64,000 bases of DNA from an uncultured Acidimicrobiales bacterium (GCA_938029215.1 CALHFG010000014.1:1-64000); one strand, 5' to 3'; numbered from the stretch's first letter, positions 8,548 through 16,898 are shown. Notes: generated by a model not told the origin, from the letters alone. Program-made: numbers and translations.

Positions 8548-9912
8548 CTATTCGAGTTGGGGTGTGACCGGCGAGTTGGCGAACAGCCGGAGCAGCGCTG
8601 AACTCGGTCCGGGGTCATGATCGTTCCGGTGTTTCCAACGATGGTGAAACCGACAGAGCAGTTGGCCATTCGAGACTGCCGTTGGCCCACCGCGATGTCT
8701 TGGAACCACGTGGTCAGCATCGCAAGCCGAAGCCGGCCGCAGGCATCCGGGCTGCTGGCAGTGTTGGTCTCGTAGACGAATGAGACGTTTCTGTTTCGCG
8801 GTGAACTCGGCCCCGGTGACATGATCATTGACCAAGTCGCCGTCAAGGTCGAGTCGGTGGCGGCGGACCCGGGCGCCTCGTCGCACTAGTTCGGCGATCA
8901 TGGCTGGTGGGACCAGGGTGCCGCCGACGGTATGCGGATAGCAGACCGAACCAAAACTGCGATCGTGGGCAACCGGGGTTTTCTTGGCCCGGTGGGCGCG
9001 GCCCAGCATGTAGCAGAAGGCGTCGGTGCCGAGATCGTTACCGAACACGATGCCGCCCGTGGGTGTGTTGTCATCGGATGTTGGATCGGGATCGTTGCCA
9101 GCGAGGTCGTCGGGGTCGTGCGGAGGGGACAGAATGTCGATACCAGGAAGCTTCACGCCGTCGCCGTTGGGATCGAGGACCAACTGCACCAGAGCGTCAT
9201 GCTGGGCGGTGTGGATGCCTAGGTCGGCGTCGTCGGCCATGAGTCGCTGGGCGTTGGCTCTCACGGCCTCAGCCAACTGTTCGCCAAACAGTGGTTCCAG
9301 AACGCCGCTCACATGGACGTTGTCGAACAGGTCCTTTTGCAGCACCAGATGACGGCGAGCTTGAGCTCGAATGAATTCGTCGAGGTGTTCGTTGGGGTTG
9401 GCCACCGCTACCCACTGGCGAAGACCCAGTTCGAATTCTTCTGGCGTGGTGAGAACGGCGAAGGCGGCGAGTGCTTCCTCCGCAACGGCCACTTGACCGG
9501 AATCGGCCTTCTTGGCCCAGCGTGTCATGAGATCCACATGGGCCAACGTGATCGAACCGGCGAGCAGGGCCCGGTGAAAGTGAGGGAAACGGTACAGGGC
9601 AGTCCCCGCACGTCTCAGCGATGCGGCACGGGCCCGAGACATTCGACCTTGCGCATTTACCAGGCCGATCATGGTCGACTGTCCTTTGGTGTAGGAGCAG
9701 GCATTGGTCTCGCCAACAGCGAGATAGCGTCCGGCGACCATGGCCAAACGTTCTGATCCTCGGGACAATCCGACCGCGACCTCGGCCATTTCTTCGCGTG
9801 AGTAGTCTCCGGGCTGGGCGTCTCGCACCGCCTGCAAGGTTTCGATGAGGTCGTTGAGTACCGCGCGTTCGTCGTCAAGAACACCCGCTTGATTTCCCGC
9901 CGAGGAACCCAT
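8548..9912 (-). CDS. DUF222 / HNH endonuclease domain protein (13E12 repeat family)
   Basis: 454 aa. The N-terminal 300 residues are the helical DUF222 domain typical of actinobacterial 13E12-type proteins. The C-terminal HNH nuclease fold reads RDQHCQQPGCLRP, then CDADHVVPRHRGGPT, then NGQLLCRFHHRWKHR, with the paired Cys and His residues of the zinc/metal site intact. A linker of about 80 residues rich in D, P and T joins them. These genes are multicopy in actinobacteria and of unknown role, possibly mobile. No terminal repeats or target duplication are visible around this copy. Confidence 0.88.
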   Translation of the reverse strand: MGSSAGNQAGVLDDERAVLNDLIETLQAVRDAQPGDYSREEMAEVAVGLSRGSERLAMVAGRYLAVGETNACSYTKGQSTMIGLVNAQGRMSRARAASLRRAGTALYRFPHFHRALLAGSITLAHVDLMTRWAKKADSGQVAVAEEALAAFAVLTTPEEFELGLRQWVAVANPNEHLDEFIRAQARRHLVLQKDLFDNVHVSGVLEPLFGEQLAEAVRANAQRLMADDADLGIHTAQHDALVQLVLDPNGDGVKLPGIDILSPPHDPDDLAGNDPDPTSDDNTPTGGIVFGNDLGTDAFCYMLGRAHRAKKTPVAHDRSFGSVCYPHTVGGTLVPPAMIAELVRRGARVRRHRLDLDGDLVNDHVTGAEFTAKQKRLIRLRDQHCQQPGCLRPASACDADHVVPRHRGGPTAVSNGQLLCRFHHRWKHRNDHDPGPSSALLRLFANSPVTPQLE

Positions 9913-9918
9913 ACCCGA

Positions 9919-9924
9919 ACCCTA
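9919..9924 (-). promoter_or_regulatory. -10 box TAGGGT, leaderless-type start of DUF222/HNH gene
   Basis: Minus-strand TAGGGT, then TCGGGT, then the ATG at 9912. No Shine-Dalgarno is present. Confidence 0.5.
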
Positions 9925-10066
9925 ATCAGGGGGTGTGACAGGGTTGAGTCTGAGACGGCTCGACGATGGGCACCACGTCCATCCCCGCAGCCTTCATACT
10001 TGAGGTGAAGTCTTCGCATGGGCTATCAGGAATGCTGGTGCCTAAAAGCCGGGTGAGAGGGTCCGC

Positions 10067-10249
10067 ATGTTAAAGATTGCCTGGCTTCTCGGCTGCATCG
10101 GGGTTTCGTCGCTCTTGCTCTGGCGAACGCTTCCTGGCCGCTCGACCACGACCAAACGAGCACTCCAGGCAGGTCTTGGGGCGTTGCCCATGGGCGCTGT
10201 TGTGTATTACTTGGGAGCAATCGCGTCCACGTTCATCTGGGGTGCCTAG
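10067..10249 (+). CDS. Small membrane protein, 60 aa
   Basis: Two hydrophobic stretches, about residues 4-19 and 39-57, separated by a basic loop (RTLPGRSTTTKRALQAG), suggest a two-pass membrane protein. A GAGAGGG Shine-Dalgarno-like sequence lies at 10055-10061, just before the ATG. No family is recognised. It stands alone between the divergent HNH gene and a convergent surface-protein gene. Confidence 0.5.
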   Translation: MLKIAWLLGCIGVSSLLLWRTLPGRSTTTKRALQAGLGALPMGAVVYYLGAIASTFIWGA

Positions 10250-10283
10250 CTCGGCGACACTTCATGTTGCCCAGGCTCGACGG

Positions 10284-11108
10284 TCAGGCTCGACGGGCCG
10301 CCCGCCCACGGGCCCATGCGATGCCCAAGAGCACAATGCCAGCCACGCCCCAGAGAAACCCGTTCGGCCCAGAGGGACCTGGGGTGGTTGGGGTGCTGGC
10401 GACCACGAGGGGTCGCGGCTCATCGGTCGTTTCAGCCGCCACGGAGAGGATTGCCGGTTCGGTGTTCGGAGCGCTCGTATTGGGTGTCGTCGAAGGGGCC
10501 GTTGTTGCTGGCAACGTTGGGATGGGTCGTCCAGATTCGGCGATCTGGACCTCGCCGCTGTTCACCTTGCCCGCTTCCACCTGGAAGCCCGGGCCCGAGA
10601 GGAAAGAGTCCGGGGCGAGGTTGGCGACTTCGGGATCATCCAGTGGCCACTCGCGGGAGATCGGGTACGCCGGTTCCACGCCCACGTTCAGATATCCGCC
10701 GATGAGGTCGCCCAGCCGCTCATCACAAGCCTGGTTGCAATAGTCGAAGAAGTAGGTGCCGGTCGGGATGTCGGTCGGAAGCTGGAAGCTGATCGAGGCT
10801 CGGAGCCGAAGATAACCGGCTGCACCGGTGTCGGTCACGGTTAGTTCACCTACGTCAAGCTGATAGCCGTCGGTGATGTTCCCGTCCTCGTCGGACTGAA
10901 CGATCTTGCCGAAGAACGGACCGTCGTCTATCCAGCCATAGGCACCACCGCCCGTGTAGCCCACCAATGTGGCCACTTCGCCGGGCTCGTAGGTGTCCTT
11001 CACCGGGTCGAACCAACTGCCGCCGGCATGGGCCATCGACGTCGCCGCGAAGACGAACGCGAGAACGCCCGTCAGCCACAGCAGTGACGTCGATGTTCTC
11101 CGGACCAT
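10284..11108 (-). CDS. Secreted protein with C-terminal membrane anchor, unknown function
   Basis: 274 aa. Residues 1-28 are a signal peptide (LLWLTGVLAFVFAATSMAHA, cleavage after AHA). The body (30-180) is acidic and beta-rich, beginning GGSWFDPVKDTYEPGEVATL. A linker of about 70 residues rich in T, P, A and S follows, then a hydrophobic segment (GFLWGVAGIVLLGIAW) and a basic tail RGRAARRA. This is the layout of a wall-associated protein anchored by one C-terminal helix. Two Cys in DYCNQACDE may form a disulphide. No enzymatic motif is recognised. A GAGAGG Shine-Dalgarno precedes the ATG. Confidence 0.7.
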   Translation of the reverse strand: MVRRTSTSLLWLTGVLAFVFAATSMAHAGGSWFDPVKDTYEPGEVATLVGYTGGGAYGWIDDGPFFGKIVQSDEDGNITDGYQLDVGELTVTDTGAAGYLRLRASISFQLPTDIPTGTYFFDYCNQACDERLGDLIGGYLNVGVEPAYPISREWPLDDPEVANLAPDSFLSGPGFQVEAGKVNSGEVQIAESGRPIPTLPATTAPSTTPNTSAPNTEPAILSVAAETTDEPRPLVVASTPTTPGPSGPNGFLWGVAGIVLLGIAWARGRAARRA

Positions 11109-11141
11109 GAAACGATCCTCTCACATCGCTTGCTGGCGCGG

Positions 11142-12041
11142 TCACCGGCCTCGGGTCATCCCATCGGATGTGAGCGACAGGCGGGCCCCGTACTTGGGGG
11201 CTGACCCTAGACCTTTGGCGATACGTATGACCCGCCAGCGGTCGCCCCGGTAGGGCTCCAGAATTTCAAGCATTCGTTCATCGGTGGCTCGGGGTTCGCC
11301 CGCCATGTGCCACGCCACGAGATTGGGAATATGGAAGTCGCCAACCGGCACCGCATCAGGATCGCCAAAGGCCACGGCGGTAACAAGGTTCGATGTCCAT
11401 GGTCCGATGCCACGGATCTTTTCGAGGCGTGCCCGGATGGCGGCGGGTTCTTGAGACCACAGCTCGTCGAGCCGCCGCATTTCTCGCCCGGTGCGAATGA
11501 GAATTTCGGCCCGCTTGCGTTCTACACCGCAGCGGTGGAGGTCGCTGTAGCCAAGCTGGCCTACTGTCTCGGGTGACGGGAGAACGTTGCCTTTGCGACG
11601 TCCGGGTATCTCAGGTCCCGGTGCGGCGTCGCCAAACTTGCGGGCAATGGCTCGGCGCGAATCGACCGCCTTGGTGACCTGCACCTTCTGGCCAAGGATG
11701 GCTCCCACGATGGCATCCCAGGGACGGTCGGTCCGGTTCAGGCGAAACGGACGTCGTTTCCAGGCGCTTCCTATCTTGCCGTCGGGCGCGAAGCCCGACG
11801 GGTCGTCGGCGAGCCCTAGCAGACCGGGCATTTGATCGAGGAGCCACTGGGCGCCATCGCCCCACGCCTGACCCTCGACCTGCCGGGAAGTGCCGACACG
11901 GCTCATGTACAGCGTTCCGGTGCCTGTCGGGGTGCGGGTACTCCACAGCGATCCGTTGGGCCCAATCATCACGGGGAGCTTGGCTCCACGAACCGTCGAC
12001 TGAAGATCCATCCGTTCGGGGATCTCGACCGTCCGCTTCAT
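11142..12041 (-). CDS. AlkA-like DNA-3-methyladenine glycosylase (HhH-GPD superfamily)
   Basis: 299 aa. The helix-hairpin-helix is EKIRGIGPWTSNLVTAVAFG (about residues 214-233), followed by DPDAVPVGDFHIPN, where the Asp of GDFH occupies the catalytic HhH-GPD position. Upstream, ILGQKVQVTKAVDSRR corresponds to the conserved IxxQQ helix of AlkA/OGG-type glycosylases. It is expected to excise alkylated or oxidised bases. No Fe-S cluster Cys motif is present at the C-terminus, which fits the AlkA branch rather than Nth. It has its own promoter. Confidence 0.85.
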   Translation of the reverse strand: MKRTVEIPERMDLQSTVRGAKLPVMIGPNGSLWSTRTPTGTGTLYMSRVGTSRQVEGQAWGDGAQWLLDQMPGLLGLADDPSGFAPDGKIGSAWKRRPFRLNRTDRPWDAIVGAILGQKVQVTKAVDSRRAIARKFGDAAPGPEIPGRRKGNVLPSPETVGQLGYSDLHRCGVERKRAEILIRTGREMRRLDELWSQEPAAIRARLEKIRGIGPWTSNLVTAVAFGDPDAVPVGDFHIPNLVAWHMAGEPRATDERMLEILEPYRGDRWRVIRIAKGLGSAPKYGARLSLTSDGMTRGR

Positions 12042-12047
12042 GGGCGC

Positions 12048-12053
12048 AGGGTA
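12048..12053 (-). promoter_or_regulatory. -10 box TACCCT, leaderless-type start of AlkA-like gene
   Basis: Minus-strand TACCCT, then GCGCCC, then the ATG at 12041. Confidence 0.5.
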
Positions 12054-12116
12054 TCTTCGGGCACGGTCTGCTTGCCCGTCTACATCAAGCCGTGTTCACG
12101 GTGAGCTCTGGGACCT

Positions 12117-14219
12117 TCAGTCCCACAGCGTGGCGAGCATGGAATCGACATGGGTTGCGACGTCCTGTGTGGTTCCTTCGGGAACCCGTAGGTCGATCTC
12201 GGCCAACGCTCCATCGCCAAGAGGTTGGAAGTGTTCCAGTGCGGGTTCGAGGAACCGACTCATCTGGGCATAGACATGTCGGTCGTCCGAGCCGAACCGG
12301 TTGACGTGATAGCGGAGAGGGAACGAGATATTGAGCTCCTCCTTGGCCCGCGTCATAGCCACATACAGAAGTCGCAATTCCTCGGCCATGCCGTCGTTGT
12401 CACCGATGGCCATATCGGATGGGATGTTTCCGTCGGCCGCATGAAGCAGATAGACGTGACGCCACTCGAGCCCCTTGGCCGAGTGGATGGTAGACAGTGT
12501 GAGCCAATCGTCGTCGAGGTGGGGCGGGCCAGCCCAGTCTCCGGTGGCACCAGGAGGATCGAGCGTGAGCTCCACCAGCATCCGACTGCGGGACTGATAC
12601 TGGGCGGCGGTGTTTGCCAGACTGTCGAGATCGGCGAGACGGGCTGCAGCGTTGTCGTACTTGTTGGCGAGCAGCATTTTGCAGAACGGGAGCAGACGGT
12701 TTATCTGGTCGGCGGGGGAGAGTGCGCTGGACTCGGTTCCGTCGGCCAGGCAGTCACCAAGCGCAGCGCGAAGTTCGGCCGTCTGTTCCGACGCGGCAGC
12801 AGGAACGCGGCCAGCACCCTCGATAAAGCGCCGGAGCGATTCGGTCTCGGGTTCCCCGATGCCCAGTTCGGAGATGAGGCGTCGTTCGGTTGCAGGGCCG
12901 ACTCCTTCAAGACCGGACAACACTCGATGCCAGGCCAGCTGGTCGGCAGGATTGTCGAGGACCCTCATGACCGCCAGCAGATCCTTGACGTGCGCTGACT
13001 CGAGATGCTTGAGGCCGCCGTACTTCACGTACGGAATGTCGCGACGGGTGAGCTCGAGTTCCAGCCCATTGCTGTGGTGGCCCGCCCGGAACAGTACGGC
13101 TTGGTCTCGTAGGTCGACTCCTCGTTCTCGGGAATCGAGGATTTGATCTGCGACCCAACTACTTTGCGCCGTTTCGTCGTGGCAGGTGAGAAGCCGGGGG
13201 AGAGGTCCGCTGGGCGTTGTGCTCCACAGCTCTTTTGCGAAGTGGGGAGTCTTGCCGGCGACGGGCTGACTGATCACGGCGTTTGCGGCGTGAAGGATAG
13301 GCATCGTGGATCGGTAGTTCTGCTCCAAGGTGATCGTCACCGCGCCCGGGAAGCGTTCGGTGAAGTTCCACATGTTGGCCACGGTGGCGGAGCGGAATCC
13401 GTAGATCGCTTGTGCATCGTCACCCACGGCGCACAACTGGGTGGTGGGGCCATTCATGCCGGCCACGATGTCAGCCTGAATGGGGTTGGTGTCCTGATAT
13501 TCGTCGATGAGGATGTGGTCGAACAGACTTCCGAGCGCCTCGCCGAGTGAGCTGACGGTGAGAGCCCGCCAGAACAACAAAAGGTCGTCGTAGTCGAGGA
13601 CTGCGTTCTCGCGTTTGCGGGCGGTGTAGGCGGTGAAGATCTCCTTGAGGTCATCGGCATGGTCGGCGCACCACGGAAAGTCCGTCTCTAGTACTTCGTC
13701 GAGCTTGGCTTGACTGCTGACCATGTGGCTGTAGATCGAAGCGATCGTGTTTGCCCGAGGAAACCGCTTCGATCGCTCACCAAAGCCGGCGTCGGTCCGG
13801 ACCATTCCGAAGAGGTCGGTGGCGTCGGAGGCGTCGAGCACGGTGAAGTTTGGTGGGAGACCGGCGGCGGCCCCGAACTGGCGAAGGAGGCGATTTGCGA
13901 CGCTATGGAAGGTGCCTCCCCACACCTGACCGGCGGCTCTGTTGGTGCTGGCGGCACGGACTCGCTGGAGCATCTCGGACGCCGACCGGCGCGTGAAAGT
14001 GAGCAGAAGGATCCGGTTGGGGTCAGCGCCCTCGTCGATGAGTCGAACGACGCGGGCTACGAGCGTCTTGGTCTTGCCGGTGCCGGCGCCGGCGACAATA
14101 AGGAGCGGTGAGTCGTCGTGGTGAACAGCGGATAGCTGGGCGGGGTTGAGGCCACGCTCGCGGGGCGGTGCATCCTCATCCGTCGGCCGATTGATAGCGG
14201 TGGTGTTTGAAGCGAACAT
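12117..14219 (-). CDS. UvrD/PcrA-type superfamily 1 DNA helicase
   Basis: 700 aa from the ATG at 14219. SF1A helicase motifs appear in order: Q-motif RGLNPAQLSAV, Walker A VAGAGTGKTKTLVAR, TFTRRSASEML (Ia), Walker B HILIDEYQDTNPIQ, GDDAQAIYGFR (III), LEQNYRST (IV) and TIHSAKGLEWRHVYLL (V), then LYVAMTRAKEEL (VI). It unwinds DNA 3'-5' in repair. It is slightly short for PcrA/UvrD1 and I saw no C-terminal HRDC domain of UvrD2. The frame is open to 14300, but that part overlaps the divergent promoter. The start codon lies inside a LexA box (see below), so SOS induction is likely. Confidence 0.93.
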   Translation of the reverse strand: MFASNTTAINRPTDEDAPPRERGLNPAQLSAVHHDDSPLLIVAGAGTGKTKTLVARVVRLIDEGADPNRILLLTFTRRSASEMLQRVRAASTNRAAGQVWGGTFHSVANRLLRQFGAAAGLPPNFTVLDASDATDLFGMVRTDAGFGERSKRFPRANTIASIYSHMVSSQAKLDEVLETDFPWCADHADDLKEIFTAYTARKRENAVLDYDDLLLFWRALTVSSLGEALGSLFDHILIDEYQDTNPIQADIVAGMNGPTTQLCAVGDDAQAIYGFRSATVANMWNFTERFPGAVTITLEQNYRSTMPILHAANAVISQPVAGKTPHFAKELWSTTPSGPLPRLLTCHDETAQSSWVADQILDSRERGVDLRDQAVLFRAGHHSNGLELELTRRDIPYVKYGGLKHLESAHVKDLLAVMRVLDNPADQLAWHRVLSGLEGVGPATERRLISELGIGEPETESLRRFIEGAGRVPAAASEQTAELRAALGDCLADGTESSALSPADQINRLLPFCKMLLANKYDNAAARLADLDSLANTAAQYQSRSRMLVELTLDPPGATGDWAGPPHLDDDWLTLSTIHSAKGLEWRHVYLLHAADGNIPSDMAIGDNDGMAEELRLLYVAMTRAKEELNISFPLRYHVNRFGSDDRHVYAQMSRFLEPALEHFQPLGDGALAEIDLRVPEGTTQDVATHVDSMLATLWD

Positions 14220-14226
14220 GCGTTCG
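14213..14226. promoter_or_regulatory. LexA (SOS) box overlapping the helicase start codon
   Basis: CGAACATGCGTTCG matches the actinobacterial LexA consensus CGAACRNRYGTTCG at every defined position. It covers the helicase ATG (14219-14217 on the minus strand) and the presumed transcription start. It is the only full match I noticed in the window. Confidence 0.7.
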
Positions 14227-14228
14227 TC

Positions 14229-14234
14229 AACGTA
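14229..14234 (-). promoter_or_regulatory. -10 box TACGTT of the helicase gene
   Basis: Minus-strand TACGTT ends 9 nt before the ATG at 14219, placing the transcription start 0-3 nt before the start codon and inside the LexA box. LexA bound there would block initiation. Confidence 0.45.
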
Positions 14235-14305
14235 GCAGGGCGTTGGAGCAGTCGGCTCCAGGAGACAGGTCAAATTACTGTTGCAAGATGTCAACAACAC
14301 TTGTT

Positions 14306-14311
14306 TACACT
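14306..14311 (+). promoter_or_regulatory. -10 box TACACT of the LysM gene
   Basis: TACACT, then CAATGAC, then GTG at 14319; a TTGCAA element at 14281-14286 could serve as -35 with a long 19-nt spacer. The arrangement favours a leaderless GTG start. Confidence 0.45.
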
Positions 14312-14318
14312 CAATGAC

Positions 14319-15218
14319 GTGAGCGTGATGGTGAATCCGGCATCCGGATATGCAGAAACCGAGGCCCGTGTCTCCCGTATTGGGGTCGGTGTGGGACTGT
14401 TAGTAGCGGCCGTCGGGATGGTGTTCTCGGCGTCGTCGGTTCAACCGCTGACCCGGCCGAGAGACGTGTCAGCGCTGGCCCCGCTGGCCTGCTGGTGGGT
14501 TGCAGCGTTTCTCTTGGTTTGGCTGGTGTTGAGCCTCGGATTGTGGATGGTGTTGCTGGGGCGCCAGGGCGGCCCTTCCCGATGGGCTCGTTTGATCACG
14601 GTCCCAGGATCTCGCAAGTTGGCCGAAGGGTTGCTGGCCACGGGCGTTCTCGCCGGTGCGTCCGCATGTGCTCCGGGAGTGAGCGAGGTGGCGGCTCCGC
14701 AGATCGAAGTGCTGCGGCCTGCAGAGTCGGCGACCGTTTCAACCTTGGCTGATAGCCAAACCCTGCCAGCGTTCGAACTCCCTCCCATCGATCTCCCACC
14801 GATCGACCTCGACTCGACATCCACCTCGGTGGGAGTTGGGTCATTGGACGATGCGCGTGTGGTCGTCGACACCGCCACGCTCGGGGTCGATGCTGTGGAC
14901 GCTGAGCCTGACCGTTACGACCCGTTCTCGCCAGGTGGGTCCGAACTGGCGCCCTCGTTGTCGCCGTCGGTGCAGTCGCCTGTTGAAGAGCCGGCCGGCG
15001 ATGGGGGAGCAGGTCAGCAGTATGTCATCGTTGCCGGCGACAACTTCTGGGCCATCGCTGAGAGTCGTCTGTCCCATCACCTCGGTCGTGCCGCAGGCCC
15101 AGGAGAAATCACCCCGTATTGGGTTGAGCTGGTGAAGGCGAACGAGCGCAGCATCCAGTCGGGCAATCCTGATCTCGTGTTCCCCGGTGAAGTGATTGTG
15201 CTCCCGCCGCTTCGGTAG
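14319..15218 (+). CDS. LysM-domain membrane protein
   Basis: 299 aa. Two membrane helices lie near the N-terminus (about residues 18-36 and 51-77), followed by a third hydrophobic stretch LLATGVLAGASACA. A region of about 120 residues rich in P, S, L and D includes the repeat ELPPIDLPPIDL. The C-terminus is a LysM-type module: QYVIVAGDNFWAIAESRLSH, then YWVELVKANERSI and NPDLVFPGEVIVLPPL. Its likely place is the cell envelope, bound to peptidoglycan. GTG 14325 and ATG 14328 are alternative in-frame starts. It is divergent from the helicase gene. Confidence 0.82.
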   Translation: MSVMVNPASGYAETEARVSRIGVGVGLLVAAVGMVFSASSVQPLTRPRDVSALAPLACWWVAAFLLVWLVLSLGLWMVLLGRQGGPSRWARLITVPGSRKLAEGLLATGVLAGASACAPGVSEVAAPQIEVLRPAESATVSTLADSQTLPAFELPPIDLPPIDLDSTSTSVGVGSLDDARVVVDTATLGVDAVDAEPDRYDPFSPGGSELAPSLSPSVQSPVEEPAGDGGAGQQYVIVAGDNFWAIAESRLSHHLGRAAGPGEITPYWVELVKANERSIQSGNPDLVFPGEVIVLPPLR

Positions 15219-15255
15219 ATGGAACATCGCCGGGAGATCTGTGGTTGGGTTGTGC

Positions 15256-15684
15256 ATGACCACGATTACCGCAGAACAGGTAGGCGACTACCGCATCGAT
15301 ATCACCAACGGAACCCACGTCTGGCGGGCTGATGAGCCCGTTGATCTCGGCGGGGATAATACGGGCCCGAACCCCTATGACTATCTGCTGGGTTCTCTTG
15401 CTGCCTGCACCACGATCACGCTCACGATGTACGCAAAGCGCAAGAACATCCCAATCGACTCCTTGTCGGTTAGCTACACGTTCGACCGGGTTCACAGCGA
15501 TGACTGCGAAAAGTGTGACGATGACGCTTCTGGACTGATCGACCGGGTGACTTCAGAGATCTTCATCGATGGCGACTTCGACGACGCCACCAGGAAGCGC
15601 CTCGAACAGATCGCTCAACGGTGTCCGGTCCACAAGACCCTTGAGAAGGGCATTCACTTCGAGGAGACGGTCTTCGCGGGCTGA
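15256..15684 (+). CDS. OsmC-family peroxidase-like protein
   Basis: 142 aa, normal for the family. The two conserved Cys are in place: LLGSLAACTTITLTMYAKRK (first) and IAQRCPVHKTLEKG (second), which together form the peroxidatic pair in OsmC/Ohr-type enzymes. Two more Cys in DDCEKCDDD lie in an acidic loop and could bind metal. The preceding PNPYDYLLGS is the usual OsmC signature. The predicted role is reduction of organic peroxides. The ATG at 15256 was chosen because the domain begins right after it. Confidence 0.9.
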   Translation: MTTITAEQVGDYRIDITNGTHVWRADEPVDLGGDNTGPNPYDYLLGSLAACTTITLTMYAKRKNIPIDSLSVSYTFDRVHSDDCEKCDDDASGLIDRVTSEIFIDGDFDDATRKRLEQIAQRCPVHKTLEKGIHFEETVFAG

Positions 15685-15702
15685 CCCAACTGTCGTTCGC
15701 TT

Positions 15703-16299
15703 CTAGAGCTTTGGGCCGATCCAGGCGATCGTGGCCATTGGGATAAGCCAACTGTTCTTCTGGTGATCGATGACCTCGATGTGCCCCTCGGTGACGGCCC
15801 GAATATCGCCGAGAACGGCATTTGCATTGGTTCGCCCAATGGTGCAGCGTTGGCCGCTGCTCCATAGCTCGCGGACCCGCGCAAGCAGAGTCGATGGCCC
15901 GCCGGTGTTGATTCCGCGAGCTTGACCCGGGCGGTCGGCGTTGAACCGAACCGCCAAAATGCGATCCATGTGCAGCGTGAACTGGACACCGCCAATGGTC
16001 TCTACGGTCGCGATCTCGCCTGAGACGTGGGTGATGCGGCCGCGGATCTGCCGGTCGGAGAGCTCGACATCGACTTCATAACTGCGACTTCCGAGCTCCA
16101 TGAGTCGCATGTCGAACGACGTCGACGCCGCAACGGTCTCGGCGACGGCGTCCTCGACCTCTTCCATGTAGGCGCGTTGCTCGGCCCTGATTTCTTGGAG
16201 AACTCGCTCGGACTCGATTGGGTCGTCGGTCAGCTGGGGCATTCGTGCCGGAGGGGTTGGGATGAAGTCCGTCATGGAGTGCTGTATCGGCTTGTCCAC
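15703..16299 (-). CDS. Conserved hypothetical protein, 198 aa
   Basis: No family is recognised. Residues 20-65 are acidic and helical (ESERVLQEIRAEQRAYMEEV), followed by two beta-rich modules: about 66-115 (SYEVDVELSDRQIRGRITHV and VETIGGVQFTLHMDRILAV) and 135-198 (SGQRCTIGRTNANAVLGDIR and HQKNSWLIPMATIAWIGPKL). The two modules look similar in pattern, each an SH3/Sm-like small barrel, which is a guess from strand spacing. GTG start; an ATG at 16275 is an alternative. It is read in the same direction as the two HTH genes upstream. Confidence 0.6.
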   Translation of the reverse strand: MDKPIQHSMTDFIPTPPARMPQLTDDPIESERVLQEIRAEQRAYMEEVEDAVAETVAASTSFDMRLMELGSRSYEVDVELSDRQIRGRITHVSGEIATVETIGGVQFTLHMDRILAVRFNADRPGQARGINTGGPSTLLARVRELWSSGQRCTIGRTNANAVLGDIRAVTEGHIEVIDHQKNSWLIPMATIAWIGPKL

Positions 16300-16322
16300 G
16301 GGACACCCTTGAGGGTGGCGGG

Positions 16323-16586
16323 CTATTTTGCCTTCGCGCGTTCTGTCTTCTTTTTAGCCTCGGTGGCAGGGTCGACCGTGTTTTCGATCAACGTCTCGAT
16401 GATCTGATCTCGGACGTAGTGGAACTTTCGACTTCCGGCGAGCCGACTGGCCGGCAAGCGGCCGTCGCCAGCCATGTTGAGGACCGTCCGAACGTTGAGG
16501 TCCAGCATCTCCGCAACTTGGGCGGTGGTAAGAATCGCCGGGTAGTTCTCACGGACTGCGTCGTAGCCGTCGTTCACATCGCTCAT
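16323..16586 (-). CDS. Small HTH (excisionase/BldC-like) DNA-binding protein
   Basis: 87 aa. The HTH_17/MerR-like domain is YPAILTTAQVAEMLDLNVRT followed by LNMAGDGRLPASRLAGSRKF, with a short wing and the YVRDQIIETLIE helix. The C-terminal KKKTERAKAK tail is basic. The ATG at 16586 is preceded by CATAAT at 6 nt spacing. It is a paralogue of the gene upstream at 16613-16861: both have YP-x-x-LT-x-AQ at the same place. Proteins of this type act as small transcription factors or recombination directionality factors; no integrase is nearby, so a regulatory role is more likely. Confidence 0.75.
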   Translation of the reverse strand: MSDVNDGYDAVRENYPAILTTAQVAEMLDLNVRTVLNMAGDGRLPASRLAGSRKFHYVRDQIIETLIENTVDPATEAKKKTERAKAK

Positions 16587-16592
16587 CCAGTC

Positions 16593-16598
16593 ATTATG
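16593..16598 (-). promoter_or_regulatory. -10 box CATAAT of the small HTH gene
   Basis: Minus-strand CATAAT, then GACTGG, then the ATG at 16586. Confidence 0.4.
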
Positions 16599-16612
16599 GC
16601 GTGGAATTACGC

Positions 16613-16861
16613 CTAATTCCATCGGTTGCTACCAATTCCTTTACTTGTTTGAAGTTGCAAGGCGCTTCGGAGATCAGATTTGTTGACACGCGCACCTTGA
16701 CTCGAAGACCGAATGAGGTTGGTCCGGCGAAGCCAACTGCTCGCGCTGCGAAGGCTGCTCGCACCCATGATGTGAGTGGCCTGGGCAATTGTGAGCATCG
16801 GCGGGTAGTCCTCCCAGCACGGCAGGCCGTCGTCGGTTGTAGCTCCTACTTTCCGTTCCAT
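16613..16861 (-). CDS. Small HTH protein, paralogue of the downstream gene
   Basis: 82 aa. It resembles the 16323-16586 product: YPPMLTIAQATHIMGASSLR then SASSWLRRTNLIRSSSQGAR, with a C-terminal helix SDLRSALQLQ. The recognition-helix region is changed (ASSLRSASSWLRRTN), so a different target or a decayed copy is possible. The frame continues to a TTG at 16870, but a TATATT -10 box 7 nt before the ATG at 16861 makes that ATG the better start. Its promoter overlaps the divergent promoter of the Tad pilus operon. Confidence 0.6.
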   Translation of the reverse strand: MERKVGATTDDGLPCWEDYPPMLTIAQATHIMGASSLRSASSWLRRTNLIRSSSQGARVNKSDLRSALQLQTSKGIGSNRWN

Positions 16862-16868
16862 ATCGCTC

Positions 16869-16898
16869 AATATAAGTTGATTCGGTTGATTACGTCAA
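16869..16898 (-). promoter_or_regulatory. Promoter of the upstream HTH gene, overlapping the tad promoter
   Basis: Minus strand: -35 TTGACG (16898-16893), 18-nt spacer, -10 TATATT (16874-16869), then 7 nt to the ATG at 16861. It occupies the same DNA as the plus-strand tad promoter (16877-16906). Confidence 0.55.

Noticed and set aside
8548-9912. DUF222/HNH gene as part of an insertion element
   Set aside because: No inverted repeats, target duplication, recombinase or base composition change is visible around it.
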